A stretch of 64,000 nucleotides of DNA from Streptacidiphilus jeojiense (GTDB lineage: Bacteria; Actinomycetota; Actinomycetes; Streptomycetales; Streptomycetaceae), in the NCBI RefSeq assembly GCF_000719095.1, contig NZ_JOEH01000013.1:1-64000 (forward strand), written 5' to 3'. Numbering within the stretch: position 1 is the first letter of the stretch; each line of letters starts with the position of its first letter. The notes beneath the pieces are model-generated. The model was given only the letters and a program-made list of their open reading frames with translations, made no database searches and had not been told where the DNA came from. The translations under genes were made by a program, and so were the position numbers. Below are positions 1-7,344 of the stretch, one piece after another.

Positions 1-133
1 GTAGGAGAATAGGCGGGGGCTGGGGCCCGCGCGGCGGGGGGCGGGGGTCCGGGTGGGGGGGGGAGGCGGGGGGAGGGGGGGGCCTTGGGGCGGGTGCGGC
101 GCGGGTGTGCGGCGGAGGGCGCGGCGCGTGGAC
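1..133. other. G-rich low-complexity edge, no gene seen
   Basis: The first 133 bases are dominated by runs of G with almost no T. An open frame crosses the region, but its protein is a Gly/Arg string with no recognisable domain. I see no gene here. It may be an intergenic tract or an error-prone contig edge. Confidence 0.5.
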
Positions 134-745
134 TCAGCCGCGCGGGCGCTCGTTCCAGGCGGCCATGGCGTGCTTGCCGTGCTCGACGCCGAGCCGGCTG
201 ATCGTGCCGGTGGCCAGCATGAAGAGCGAGCCGTCGGCGGGCGGCAGCCCCAGGTAACGGGCGGTCACCACGCGCAGGAAGTGGGCGTGGGCGACCAGGA
301 CGACGTCCCCGCCGTCGGCCGCCCGGAGCTCCTTGTCGACCAGTGCGAGGACCCGGTCGGTGCGGGCGCCGATCTCCTCGGGCGACTCACCCGGGTGGCC
401 CTCCGGGCCCGGCGGCACACCGTCCGTCCAGAGGTCCCAGTCCGGGCGGGTCCGGTGGATCTCGGCGGTGGTGATGCCCTCGTAGCCGCCGTAGTCCCAC
501 TCGTGCATGTCCTCGACGATGCGGGGGTTCTCCAGACCGGCCAGCTTCGCCGTGCTCCGGGCCCGGAGCATCGGGCTGCACAGCGTCACCGCGATCGGGT
601 GCTCGGCCAGCATCCCCGCCAGCGCGCGGGCCTGCCGCTCGCCGTTGGGGGTCAGCGGCCGGTCGGTGTAGCTGGTGTGCCGCCCGGCCTCGCTCCAGTC
701 GGTCGCGCCGTGCCGGACCAGGATCACATCGCCCATGCCGCTCAT
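134..745 (-). CDS. Histidine phosphatase family protein (phosphoglycerate-mutase-like)
   Basis: About 203 residues. The N-terminal LVRHGATDWS is the RHG motif that carries the phospho-accepting histidine. The second catalytic histidine lies in the C-terminal VLVAHAHFLR, and ExxxW-like acidic residues lie between, so the domain is complete. Members dephosphorylate small metabolites or sugar phosphates in the cytoplasm; the substrate cannot be told from sequence. The ATG at 745 (MSGMGDVILVRHG) has GGGAG just upstream; ATG 736 or TTG 769 are alternatives. It is followed on the same strand by the 824-1513 gene's end upstream, with a 78-base gap, so it may be a separate unit. Confidence 0.85.
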   Translation of the reverse strand: MSGMGDVILVRHGATDWSEAGRHTSYTDRPLTPNGERQARALAGMLAEHPIAVTLCSPMLRARSTAKLAGLENPRIVEDMHEWDYGGYEGITTAEIHRTRPDWDLWTDGVPPGPEGHPGESPEEIGARTDRVLALVDKELRAADGGDVVLVAHAHFLRVVTARYLGLPPADGSLFMLATGTISRLGVEHGKHAMAAWNERPRG

Positions 746-823
746 CACTCCCACGCGCTCTGACGTCAACCTCCGTCGATCTTCGCACGCCGGTAGGGCG
801 GTGCGGCGGGCGAGGGCTGCCTC

Positions 824-1513
824 CTAGGCCGGGTGCTGCGCCGCGAGCCGGTTGATGGCGGCCGGGTCGAGGACGTGCGGGGTGTCGGCCGGGTCGACGG
901 GGCCGGCGGTGGCCACCGCCAGCATGGCCCGGGCCAGCTGCTCGGTGCTGGTGACGTGGTTGGGCGCCAGGCGGCGGATCAGCGGGAGGACCGGGCCCAG
1001 CACGGTGTAGGCGATGCGGTAGAAACGCGTCTTGGACACCGCGCCGTGTAGCGGCTGGATGAACCCGGGACGGAACATGTGGGCCCGGAACGGCAGCCTG
1101 AGCAGCTCGTTCTCGGTACGGCCCTTGACCCGCGCCCACATCGCCCGCCCCTGCTCGGAGCTGTCCGTCCCGGCGCCGGAGACGTAGCAGAACACCAGCC
1201 CGTGGTTGGCCTCGGCGAGCGGGCGGGCCACGGCGAGGGTGAGGTCGTAGGTGATCGCCCGGTAGGCGTCCTCGCTCATGCCCGCCGCGGAGACGCCCAG
1301 ACAGAAGAAGCAGGCGTCGTACTCCGCCAGTTCGTCGGCGACCGCGGACAGGTCGGCGGTGTCCGCCTGCACCAGCTCCCGCAGCTTGGCGTGCTCGACC
1401 CCGGTGCCGGTACGGCCGATCACCAGCACCCGCCCGACCCGCTCGTCCAACAGGCACTCGCGCAGCACGCCCTGGCCGACCATGCCGGAGGCGCCGAAGA
1501 TGATGACGTTCAT
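824..1513 (-). CDS. NAD(P)-binding Rossmann-fold oxidoreductase (atypical short-chain/NmrA-like)
   Basis: 229 residues. The N-terminus MNVIIFGASGMVGQG has a GxxGxxG dinucleotide site, followed by a VLVIGRTG strand. The central segment FCYVSGAGTDSSEQG resembles HTATIP2/YbjT-like atypical SDRs, which often lack a full YxxxK pair; here none is obvious. The start overlaps the stop of the preceding gene by four bases (ATGA at 1510-1513), so it is the last gene of a three-gene translationally coupled operon (2003 to 824). The role is probably a redox or quinone-type reaction; the substrate is unknown. Confidence 0.75.
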   Translation of the reverse strand: MNVIIFGASGMVGQGVLRECLLDERVGRVLVIGRTGTGVEHAKLRELVQADTADLSAVADELAEYDACFFCLGVSAAGMSEDAYRAITYDLTLAVARPLAEANHGLVFCYVSGAGTDSSEQGRAMWARVKGRTENELLRLPFRAHMFRPGFIQPLHGAVSKTRFYRIAYTVLGPVLPLIRRLAPNHVTSTEQLARAMLAVATAGPVDPADTPHVLDPAAINRLAAQHPA

Positions 1514-1752
1514 GGCGCAACCGTAGTGTCGTTGTCGTTGCGAGTACTGCAGGCCGCGGCATAGTTCGTCCGTGAGCGGCGACTCCGCAGATGGTGCAGA
1601 ACCAGGGCCACAGCGATCCCCTCGACGAGTACGAGGTCGGCCACCCCGGTACGCCACCCGTCGGTCATGAAGGCCAGGAGGCTGTTGAGAGCCAGGCCGG
1701 TGACGGAAGCCAGCCCGAGAAATTCCCAGCGGCGAGCAGCGGTGCGGGTCAT
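1510..1752 (-). CDS. Small two-helix membrane protein, unknown function
   Basis: 80 residues starting MTRTAARRWEFLG. Two hydrophobic stretches, about residues 11-28 and 37-53, predict a hairpin membrane protein. The C-terminal third is Arg/Thr/Asn-rich and soluble. Start and stop both overlap neighbours by four bases (ATGA at 1749-1752 and at 1510-1513), which is strong evidence that this small frame is translated and coupled to the Rossmann oxidoreductase. I do not recognise the family. Confidence 0.6.
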   Translation of the reverse strand: MTRTAARRWEFLGLASVTGLALNSLLAFMTDGWRTGVADLVLVEGIAVALVLHHLRSRRSRTNYAAACSTRNDNDTTVAP

Positions 1753-2003
1753 CGTTGCGCCTCCGAACTCAGGGCCGAGCTGCGACGCCGCTGTCGGCGC
1801 ATGAACACGGTGAAGGCTGCGGCCCACGCAAGGGTGCAGATCAGGAACGCGTAAGGGTCGCCCGGCAGCAGGTCCGTCCACCCGAGCGCGATGTCGGCAA
1901 CGGCGGAGGCGCCCAGGACCGCGACGCTGTACAACAGCCAGAGAATCAGCAGTTCCTGCCACCAGGGGCGAGCGAGTATCCAGGCCTTCACGGCGGACAT
2001 CAT
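1749..2003 (-). CDS. Small two-helix membrane protein, unknown function
   Basis: 84 residues starting MMSAVKAW; the ATG at 2000 is an alternative. Two strongly hydrophobic segments (about residues 19-37 and 51-67) are separated by a short loop containing DLLPGDPY. The C-terminus is basic (MRRQRRRSS), consistent with a cytoplasmic tail. It is the first gene of the coupled trio 2003-824, its stop overlapping the next ATG by four bases. The 109 bases to the divergent XRE regulator at 2113 should hold promoters for both. Function unknown. Confidence 0.6.
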   Translation of the reverse strand: MMSAVKAWILARPWWQELLILWLLYSVAVLGASAVADIALGWTDLLPGDPYAFLICTLAWAAAFTVFMRRQRRRSSALSSEAQR

Positions 2004-2112
2004 GCCCGTCGTGCAGCCGTACGGCCAGGGCTCCGCGGTCGCTTGGACACCGCCTTTTGCCTCAGAGGCAAGATGCTTGCCCACGCCTCGCATCCGGTGT
2101 GACGCTGGTGCC

Positions 2113-2700
2113 ATGGACATCACCGGTGAGGTGCCCGGGCTCGGGGCCCGGTTGCGGGAGCGGCGGCTGCGCAGTCGGCTGACGCTGGAGGCGGCGGCCG
2201 CACGGGTCGGGCTGTCGCCCGCGCACCTCTCCCGGCTGGAGACCTCCAAGCGCCAGCCCTCGCTACCGGTGCTGCTGGGCCTCTCCCGAGCGTACGGCGT
2301 CCCCGTCGAAGTCCTGCTGGGGGAGCAGAGCGAGGTGTCGCCGCTGGTCAGGGCACCGGTGCTGAGGGCGGGGGAGGGCGAGCCCACCGTGGCCGGGGGC
2401 TGGACCTACCGCCCGGCCGGGGTGCCGGGGCGTGCGATGCAGGCCCTGCGGGTGCACATCCCGGTACTGGTGCAGGACGCGGTGGTCCGGGTCCACCCGG
2501 GCGAGGAGTGGCTGTACGTCCTGGAGGGACGGCTGCTGCTCACCCTCGACCGCGAGCAGCACCTCCTCGCCCCCGGGGACTCCGCCCACTTCGACTCCAT
2601 GCGACCGCACCGCCTGGTCGCCGAGGAGCAGCCCGGAGTCGAGCTGCTCTTCGTCCACACCCTGCTGCAGTCGCCGACCGCCGACCTCTGCATCCACTGA
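2113..2700 (+). CDS. XRE-family transcriptional regulator with C-terminal cupin
   Basis: 195 residues. A helix-turn-helix spans residues 10-65 (ARLRERRLRSRLTLEAAAAR, then the recognition helix SPAHLSRLETSKRQPSL). A cupin_2 barrel spans about residues 110-185, with the usual HPGEEWLYVLEGRLLLT and LAPGDSAHFDS strands. Such proteins are one-component ligand-sensing repressors. The ATG at 2113 was chosen because the HTH begins ten residues later and the upstream reading is not protein-like. A tiny membrane protein follows 38 bases downstream, a pairing seen in Streptomycetaceae, so the two are probably co-transcribed. Confidence 0.88.
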   Translation: MDITGEVPGLGARLRERRLRSRLTLEAAAARVGLSPAHLSRLETSKRQPSLPVLLGLSRAYGVPVEVLLGEQSEVSPLVRAPVLRAGEGEPTVAGGWTYRPAGVPGRAMQALRVHIPVLVQDAVVRVHPGEEWLYVLEGRLLLTLDREQHLLAPGDSAHFDSMRPHRLVAEEQPGVELLFVHTLLQSPTADLCIH

Positions 2701-2738
2701 ACCGCATCCACTGAACCGAACCGAAGGGATCGACCACC

Positions 2739-2885
2739 ATGGCCACCACCCAGTACCCCGTCGAGGACGGCAGCACCCGGACCGAGCGCCGGGTCGGCAT
2801 CCGCGTCTTCATCTACGTCATCGGCCTGCACGTGTTCGCCGGCTTCGCGATGCTGCTCTACTACGCGGGCCGGCACGGTAACTGA
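2739..2885 (+). CDS. Tiny single-pass membrane protein (DUF6126-like)
   Basis: 48 residues, MATTQYPVEDGSTRTERR and then one hydrophobic helix (about residues 21-43), ending YYAGRHGN. It sits directly after the XRE-cupin gene on the same strand, with a purine-rich GAAGGGAT 11-13 bases upstream of the ATG. Its size, the ERRVGIRVFIYVIGLHVFAG core and the neighbour match the small actinobacterial DUF6126 family as I remember it. The function is not known; a membrane partner or output of the regulator is only a guess. It ends eight bases before the convergent permease stop. Confidence 0.7.
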   Translation: MATTQYPVEDGSTRTERRVGIRVFIYVIGLHVFAGFAMLLYYAGRHGN

Positions 2886-2892
2886 CGCCTGC

Positions 2893-4089
2893 TCACATGT
2901 GGTGGTGGTCCATGGCGGTGTGGTCGTGGCCGGCGCTGTCGGGGGATTCCGGGGCGCCGCCCATCATGCGGAGCATCTGGCGGCCGCCGGTGCGGGCGAA
3001 GCGGTAGAGCAGGGCGGCGGCGAGGAGCAGGAAGGCGATGTTGAGCCAGGTGGTGTAGTTCCAGCTGACGCCGTCCATGGGGATCCTGGCCCGGGACTGG
3101 TCGGGGATCAGGCCCAGGCCGCCGAAGGCGAACTCGACCAGGTAGCCGGCCAGGACCATCGCGGCGTAGAAGGTGGCGGCCAGGAGCGCGGTCATCCGCA
3201 GGCCGTAGTACTTCCGGTAGATGTTCAGGATCGGCAGGATCAGCAGGTCGGCGAAGATGAAGGCGACCACGCCGCCGAAGCTGATGCCGCCCTTCCACAG
3301 CACCACCGCCAGCGGGACGTTGCCGATGGAGCAGACGAAGGAGAAGACCGCGACCAGCGGGCCGACGACCGGGCCCCAGAGCTTCGCGGCGAGCGGGTGG
3401 CCGTCGAAGAAGAAGGTGCGCCAGAAGCTGTCCGGGACCCAGGCGGCGATCGCCCCGGCGACCAGCAGGCCGACCACCAGGTCGCGCAGGATCGCCGCCC
3501 ATTCCATGACGAAGACGTGCGCGACCGAGGTCCAGCCCTCGCGGGAGAGCAGCCGCCGGGCGAAGGACCCCTCGCCGCCGACGGACATGTCCATCGCGGC
3601 GTGGCCCTCCATCGAGCCGGCCCGGCCGTGGTCGGCCTGCTCGCGGGCCTCGCGGAGCAGCTTGTCCCGCAGGAACAGCCGGAACAGGACGGCGAGGACG
3701 ACGATCATGATCGGGCCGCCGACGAACTCGGCCGCGGTGAACTGCCACCCCATCAGCAGGGCCAGGATCACGCCCAGTTCGACCACCAGATTGGTCGAGG
3801 CGATCTCGAAGGCCATCGCCGCGGTGAAGTTCGCGCCCTTGCGGAACAGTGAGCGGGCCAGCGCCACCGCGGCGTAGGAGCAGGAGGACGAGGCGGCGCC
3901 GAGCAGCGAGGCGACGGCCAGCGTGCGCGGACGGTCGTCGCCGAGCAGGCGGACGACGGTGGACTTGCGGACCACCGCCTGGACGACGGCCGAGAGGGTG
4001 AATCCCAGGATCAGGGCCCAGGTGATCTCCCAGGTCATGGCTCCGGTGATGGAGAGTGCATGGGTGAGGGCGTGCCAGAGGTCGTTCAT
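2893..4089 (-). CDS. ArsP-type permease (DUF318 family), probable metal or metalloid exporter
   Basis: 398 residues, about ten hydrophobic helices in two repeats joined by a cytoplasmic linker at about residues 140-185. The first half has LLGAASSSCSYAAVALARSLF and the second FSFVCSIGNVPLAVVLW, the paired Cys-containing motifs of PF03773 permeases (ArsP exports organoarsenicals). The linker (GHAAMDMS) and the extreme C-terminus (HDHTAMDHHHM) are His/Met-rich, suggesting contact with a soft metal such as copper. A CsoR-type palindrome lies 58 bases upstream (4147-4163) over a possible -10 box, which implies metal-responsive control. The substrate is inferred only. Confidence 0.85.
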   Translation of the reverse strand: MNDLWHALTHALSITGAMTWEITWALILGFTLSAVVQAVVRKSTVVRLLGDDRPRTLAVASLLGAASSSCSYAAVALARSLFRKGANFTAAMAFEIASTNLVVELGVILALLMGWQFTAAEFVGGPIMIVVLAVLFRLFLRDKLLREAREQADHGRAGSMEGHAAMDMSVGGEGSFARRLLSREGWTSVAHVFVMEWAAILRDLVVGLLVAGAIAAWVPDSFWRTFFFDGHPLAAKLWGPVVGPLVAVFSFVCSIGNVPLAVVLWKGGISFGGVVAFIFADLLILPILNIYRKYYGLRMTALLAATFYAAMVLAGYLVEFAFGGLGLIPDQSRARIPMDGVSWNYTTWLNIAFLLLAAALLYRFARTGGRQMLRMMGGAPESPDSAGHDHTAMDHHHM

Positions 4090-4143
4090 CTCGCGCCGTC
4101 CGGGGTGAGTAGTCGCGTCAGGGTGTCTGCGTCCTGACGAACG

Positions 4144-4163
4144 ACTATACCCCCCAGGGGTAT
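4144..4163 (-). promoter_or_regulatory. CsoR-type operator overlapping a -10 box upstream of the permease
   Basis: ATACCCCCCAGGGGTAT at 4147-4163 is a 7-3-7 inverted repeat (ATACCCC / GGGGTAT), the form of Streptomyces CsoR copper-repressor sites. Read towards the permease, its end merges into TATAGT (4144-4149), a good -10 hexamer 55 bases before the permease ATG. The site overlaps the last codons and stop (4145-4147) of the Gfo/Idh gene, which is read in the same direction. No csoR gene is in the window, so the repressor would act in trans. Confidence 0.65.
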
Positions 4164-5428
4164 TCCACGGTGCTGTTGTGACGGGCGCGCTCGGCCGCCC
4201 AGGCGGTCAGGTGCGCCTCCAGGCTGGTCTCCGGGTCGGAGTGGATCAGGGTGCGGTCGCCGCTGCTCACCGCGGCGAGGAAGGCGTCGACCAGGCGGTC
4301 GTCGGCGTCGCCGTGGCCGCCGGCGGCGCTGTCGGGGTCGGTCTCGAAGGAGTGGACGGTGCCGGCGCCGGTGCGGAAGTCGGTGACGGTGGCGGTGGTG
4401 CCGTCGCCCTCCAACTGGCCGTGGGTGCCGAAGATCCGGGTGCGGCGCGGCCCCATCGCGGTGAACGCGGTCATGGTGAAGGAGGCGGTGGTGCCGCCCT
4501 CGTACTCCAGGTTCACCACCTGGTGGTCCACCACGTCGTTGTCACAGCCGTAGACGCAGCGCCCGTACGGGCCCTCGCGGAGCGCCTGGAGCACGCCGTC
4601 CGGAGTCCGCTCCGCGGTGACCACCGACAGCGGCCAGTGCAGCCGGCCCTCCTCGCCGTCGGCGAGGCTCTCGGCCAGGACCCGGAGGTAGAGCCGGGGC
4701 GCGGAGTACGGGCACTGCGGCTCGACCGGGCAGTCGAGGCAGTTGTCGGCGGCGCCCTCCGGCCGGTGCTCCGGGCGGAAGTGCCGCAGCCCGCCGAACG
4801 AGGAGACCTTGTGCACCCGGCGGCCGACGATGAACGACAGCCAGTCCAGGTCGTGCCCCGACTTGGCCAGCAGCATCGGCGTGGCCCGGTCCTCGCGGCG
4901 CCAGTTGCCGCGGACGAACGAGTGCGCCTGGTGCCACCAGCCGACCGGCTCCAGGTGCTGCACGGAGACGATCTCGCCCAGCAGGCCCGACTGGACGATG
5001 GCCCGCACCCCGGCGGTGTAGGCGGTGTAGCGCAGCACATGGCAGACCGCCAGCAGCACGTCCGCCTGCCGCACCGCCTCGACGATCCTACGGGCGTCGG
5101 CCTCGTTGGTGGCCATCGGCTTCTCCAGCAGGATGTGCAGGCCGGCGGCGGCGAAGGCGAGGGCGGGTTCCACGTGGTCGGCGTCCTGGGTGGCGATGAC
5201 CACCGCGTCCGCCCCGACGCCGGCGGCGGCCAGGTCGCGCCAGTCGGCGAAGGCCGCCGCTGCCGGGTGCTCGCGGGCGGCCTCGCCGGCCCGGCGCGGA
5301 TCGGGATCGGCGAAGCCAGTGACCACGGCACGGCCGGTACCGACGGCGTAGCGGGCGTAGCCGCTGCCGCGCGAGCCCGCGCCGACGATCAACAGGCGAA
5401 CCGGGGACGACTCCTGAGTCGATGTCAT
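4145..5428 (-). CDS. Gfo/Idh/MocA-family NAD(P)-dependent oxidoreductase
   Basis: 427 residues. The N-terminal Rossmann domain starts LLIVGAGSRGSGYARYA; the EKPM motif of the family (LLEKPMATNEADARR) is at about residues 98-112. The C-terminal alpha/beta domain carries a cysteine-rich insert, NCLDCPVEPQCPYSA, present in a subgroup of sugar or inositol dehydrogenases, where it could bind metal or stabilise the fold. It probably oxidises a sugar or cyclitol. The start lies 109 bases from the divergent kinase start. The final codons encode the CsoR-like palindrome used by the downstream permease. Confidence 0.85.
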   Translation of the reverse strand: MTSTQESSPVRLLIVGAGSRGSGYARYAVGTGRAVVTGFADPDPRRAGEAAREHPAAAAFADWRDLAAAGVGADAVVIATQDADHVEPALAFAAAGLHILLEKPMATNEADARRIVEAVRQADVLLAVCHVLRYTAYTAGVRAIVQSGLLGEIVSVQHLEPVGWWHQAHSFVRGNWRREDRATPMLLAKSGHDLDWLSFIVGRRVHKVSSFGGLRHFRPEHRPEGAADNCLDCPVEPQCPYSAPRLYLRVLAESLADGEEGRLHWPLSVVTAERTPDGVLQALREGPYGRCVYGCDNDVVDHQVVNLEYEGGTTASFTMTAFTAMGPRRTRIFGTHGQLEGDGTTATVTDFRTGAGTVHSFETDPDSAAGGHGDADDRLVDAFLAAVSSGDRTLIHSDPETSLEAHLTAWAAERARHNSTVEYPWGV

Positions 5429-5537
5429 GAACCGGAGTATCGCGCCGCAGCCCGGCGCCGGGCAGGGGGCACGCCAAGTCGGCGCTTCGCGGCCCGCTGT
5501 GAGTGATCCTCAGTTCGGTGTCGTAGGGTGTCGGGCT

Positions 5538-7292
5538 GTGACGGGGAACAGGGGGAGCCGGCTCGATCTCGCCGGCAGCGGGGCCGAGCCGCTGGAGACG
5601 GACGATCCGGCTGCTGTCGGGACGATTCCACTGCTCGGCAGACTGGGGTCCGGCGGTATGGGCCGGGTCTACCTGGGCGTGGTCGACGGCCGGTACGCGG
5701 CGGTCAAGCAGGTGCTGCCGCACCTCGCCGAGGACGAGAACTTCCGGCGGCACTTCGGCCACGAGCTGGACAATCTCGCCCGGCTGCCGGCCGCGGCCAG
5801 TGCGCCGCTGCTGGCCGGCGACCGGGAGGCCCGGCCGCCGTGGTTCGCCACCGCCTACATACCCGGCATCACCCTGACCCAGGCACTGGCCCTGAACGGC
5901 GGTGCGCTGCCGATCGACGCCTTGTGGCTGCTGCTGCGCGGGGCGGCGGCAGGACTGCGGATGGTGCACGCGCTGGACATGGTGCACCGGGACCTCAAGC
6001 CGTCCAATGTGATGCTGACCCCGGACGGTGTCAGCCTGATCGACTTCGGCATCGCCCGGGCCGCTGACCAGAGCCGGCTCACCCAGAGCGGTGTGGCGGT
6101 CGGCACGCCCGCCTACATGTCCCCGGAACAGGCCAACGCGACCGGGAAGTTGACCGGCGCGACCGATGTCTTCGCGCTGGGCTCGCTGATTGCCTACGCC
6201 GCCACCGGGCGGCCGCCGTTCGGGGACGGCTCCGGAGTGGGGCTGCTCTACCAGATCGTGCACGGCGAGCCGGACCTCGCGGCAGTGCACGCGGTGGACC
6301 CCGAACTGGCCGAGACCGTCGCTGCCTGTCTGGACAAGAACCCGCAGGCACGCCCCACCGCGGAGCGGCTGCACCGCCTCGCGGACGGCAAGGTCGCCTC
6401 ACCCGCCCCGGGTTGGCCGCAGCCGGTCGTGGAGCTGCTGGCCCAGCGGGCAGCCTTCGCCGCCACACCACCGGATCGGCACGTCCTTCCCGTGCCGTCC
6501 CCGACCCTGCCGAATTCCGGATCGAATTCCGGGTCGAACGCCGGGCCGGGGGCCGCGCCGGAGGAACAGCCCACCTCGGTCCGGCGTCGCCGCCGCTCCA
6601 GGCGCCTGCTGCTGTTCGTGCTCCCAGTGGTCGTGGCCGCCGCAGCCGTCCTCACCGTGGAGCTCCTGCCGCAGGTCACCCAGGCCCAGACCGCGGGCGG
6701 CGCGCCGACCGCCTCGGGACCGGGCTCATCGTCCTCGGCCCCGGCCACTGTCGGCTCCACGGCCTCGGCCTCCGCAGGCGGGTCCGCTTCCAGCACCGCA
6801 TCCGCCGCCGCGGGCGCCTCCTCGTCGGCGGCGCCGACCTCCTCCGGGTCCAGCACGGGCGGTGGCACCGCAGGGAGCGGTGGCAGCAGCGGTTCCGGCT
6901 CGAAGGGTTCCACCAAGGCCGCCACCCAGCCCGCGTCGGTGACCGCCACCACCGCGAAGGCGACCGCCGCAACCACCACGGCCGCAGCCTCGCCGACGAA
7001 GACGATGGGGGCCGAGTGCGTGCTGACGCCGGGGGCGACCACGTGCAGCAGCAACAACCCGACGGTCCAGGTGCAGGCGCAGGAGCCGGGCGGCTGCACC
7101 TACACGGCCACCATCACCTGGGGCGACGGCTCCACCACGTCATCCGACTTCCCCGGCAGTTCCGCCCCCATCACGATCGCCACCCACCGCTACTCGGCGA
7201 AGGGCACCTACTCGCTCAACGCCGAAGCTGTCACGGACAGCGGTTTCTGCCTTGCCAACGGCGGCAGCGGTACGTTCACGCTGACCTCCTGA
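5538..7292 (+). CDS. Membrane Ser/Thr protein kinase with extracellular PKD-like domain
   Basis: 584 residues from GTG 5538; an ATG at 5427 would overlap the divergent gene and adds non-domain sequence. The kinase domain (about 33-290) has the Gly loop LGSGGMGRVYLG, Lys57, HRDLKPSN (150-157, Asp152), DFG at 169-171 and GTPAYMSPEQ, so it looks active. A basic stretch and one transmembrane helix (about 354-375) follow. The outside part is a Ser/Ala/Gly/Thr-rich linker and a roughly 90-residue domain with four cysteines and TITWGDGSTTS, typical of PKD beta-sandwiches. It lacks PASTA repeats, so a peptidoglycan-sensing PknB role is unlikely; the ligand is unknown. Confidence 0.88.
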   Translation: MTGNRGSRLDLAGSGAEPLETDDPAAVGTIPLLGRLGSGGMGRVYLGVVDGRYAAVKQVLPHLAEDENFRRHFGHELDNLARLPAAASAPLLAGDREARPPWFATAYIPGITLTQALALNGGALPIDALWLLLRGAAAGLRMVHALDMVHRDLKPSNVMLTPDGVSLIDFGIARAADQSRLTQSGVAVGTPAYMSPEQANATGKLTGATDVFALGSLIAYAATGRPPFGDGSGVGLLYQIVHGEPDLAAVHAVDPELAETVAACLDKNPQARPTAERLHRLADGKVASPAPGWPQPVVELLAQRAAFAATPPDRHVLPVPSPTLPNSGSNSGSNAGPGAAPEEQPTSVRRRRRSRRLLLFVLPVVVAAAAVLTVELLPQVTQAQTAGGAPTASGPGSSSSAPATVGSTASASAGGSASSTASAAAGASSSAAPTSSGSSTGGGTAGSGGSSGSGSKGSTKAATQPASVTATTAKATAATTTAAASPTKTMGAECVLTPGATTCSSNNPTVQVQAQEPGGCTYTATITWGDGSTTSSDFPGSSAPITIATHRYSAKGTYSLNAEAVTDSGFCLANGGSGTFTLTS

Positions 7293-7344
7293 GGCCGGCA
7301 GACCCTTCCGGAGAAACCGGCCGGGGTCGGGCGGCCCGCTCCGG

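Noticed and set aside
1..133. Open frame with a Gly/Arg-rich product across the left edge
   Set aside because: It is low-complexity and antisense to the histidine phosphatase gene further on, with no domain; long GC-rich frames arise by chance here.
7293..7344. Terminator between the convergent kinase and ABC genes
   Set aside because: Only short, imperfect GC-rich complementarity (GCCGG with CCGGC); too weak to annotate.
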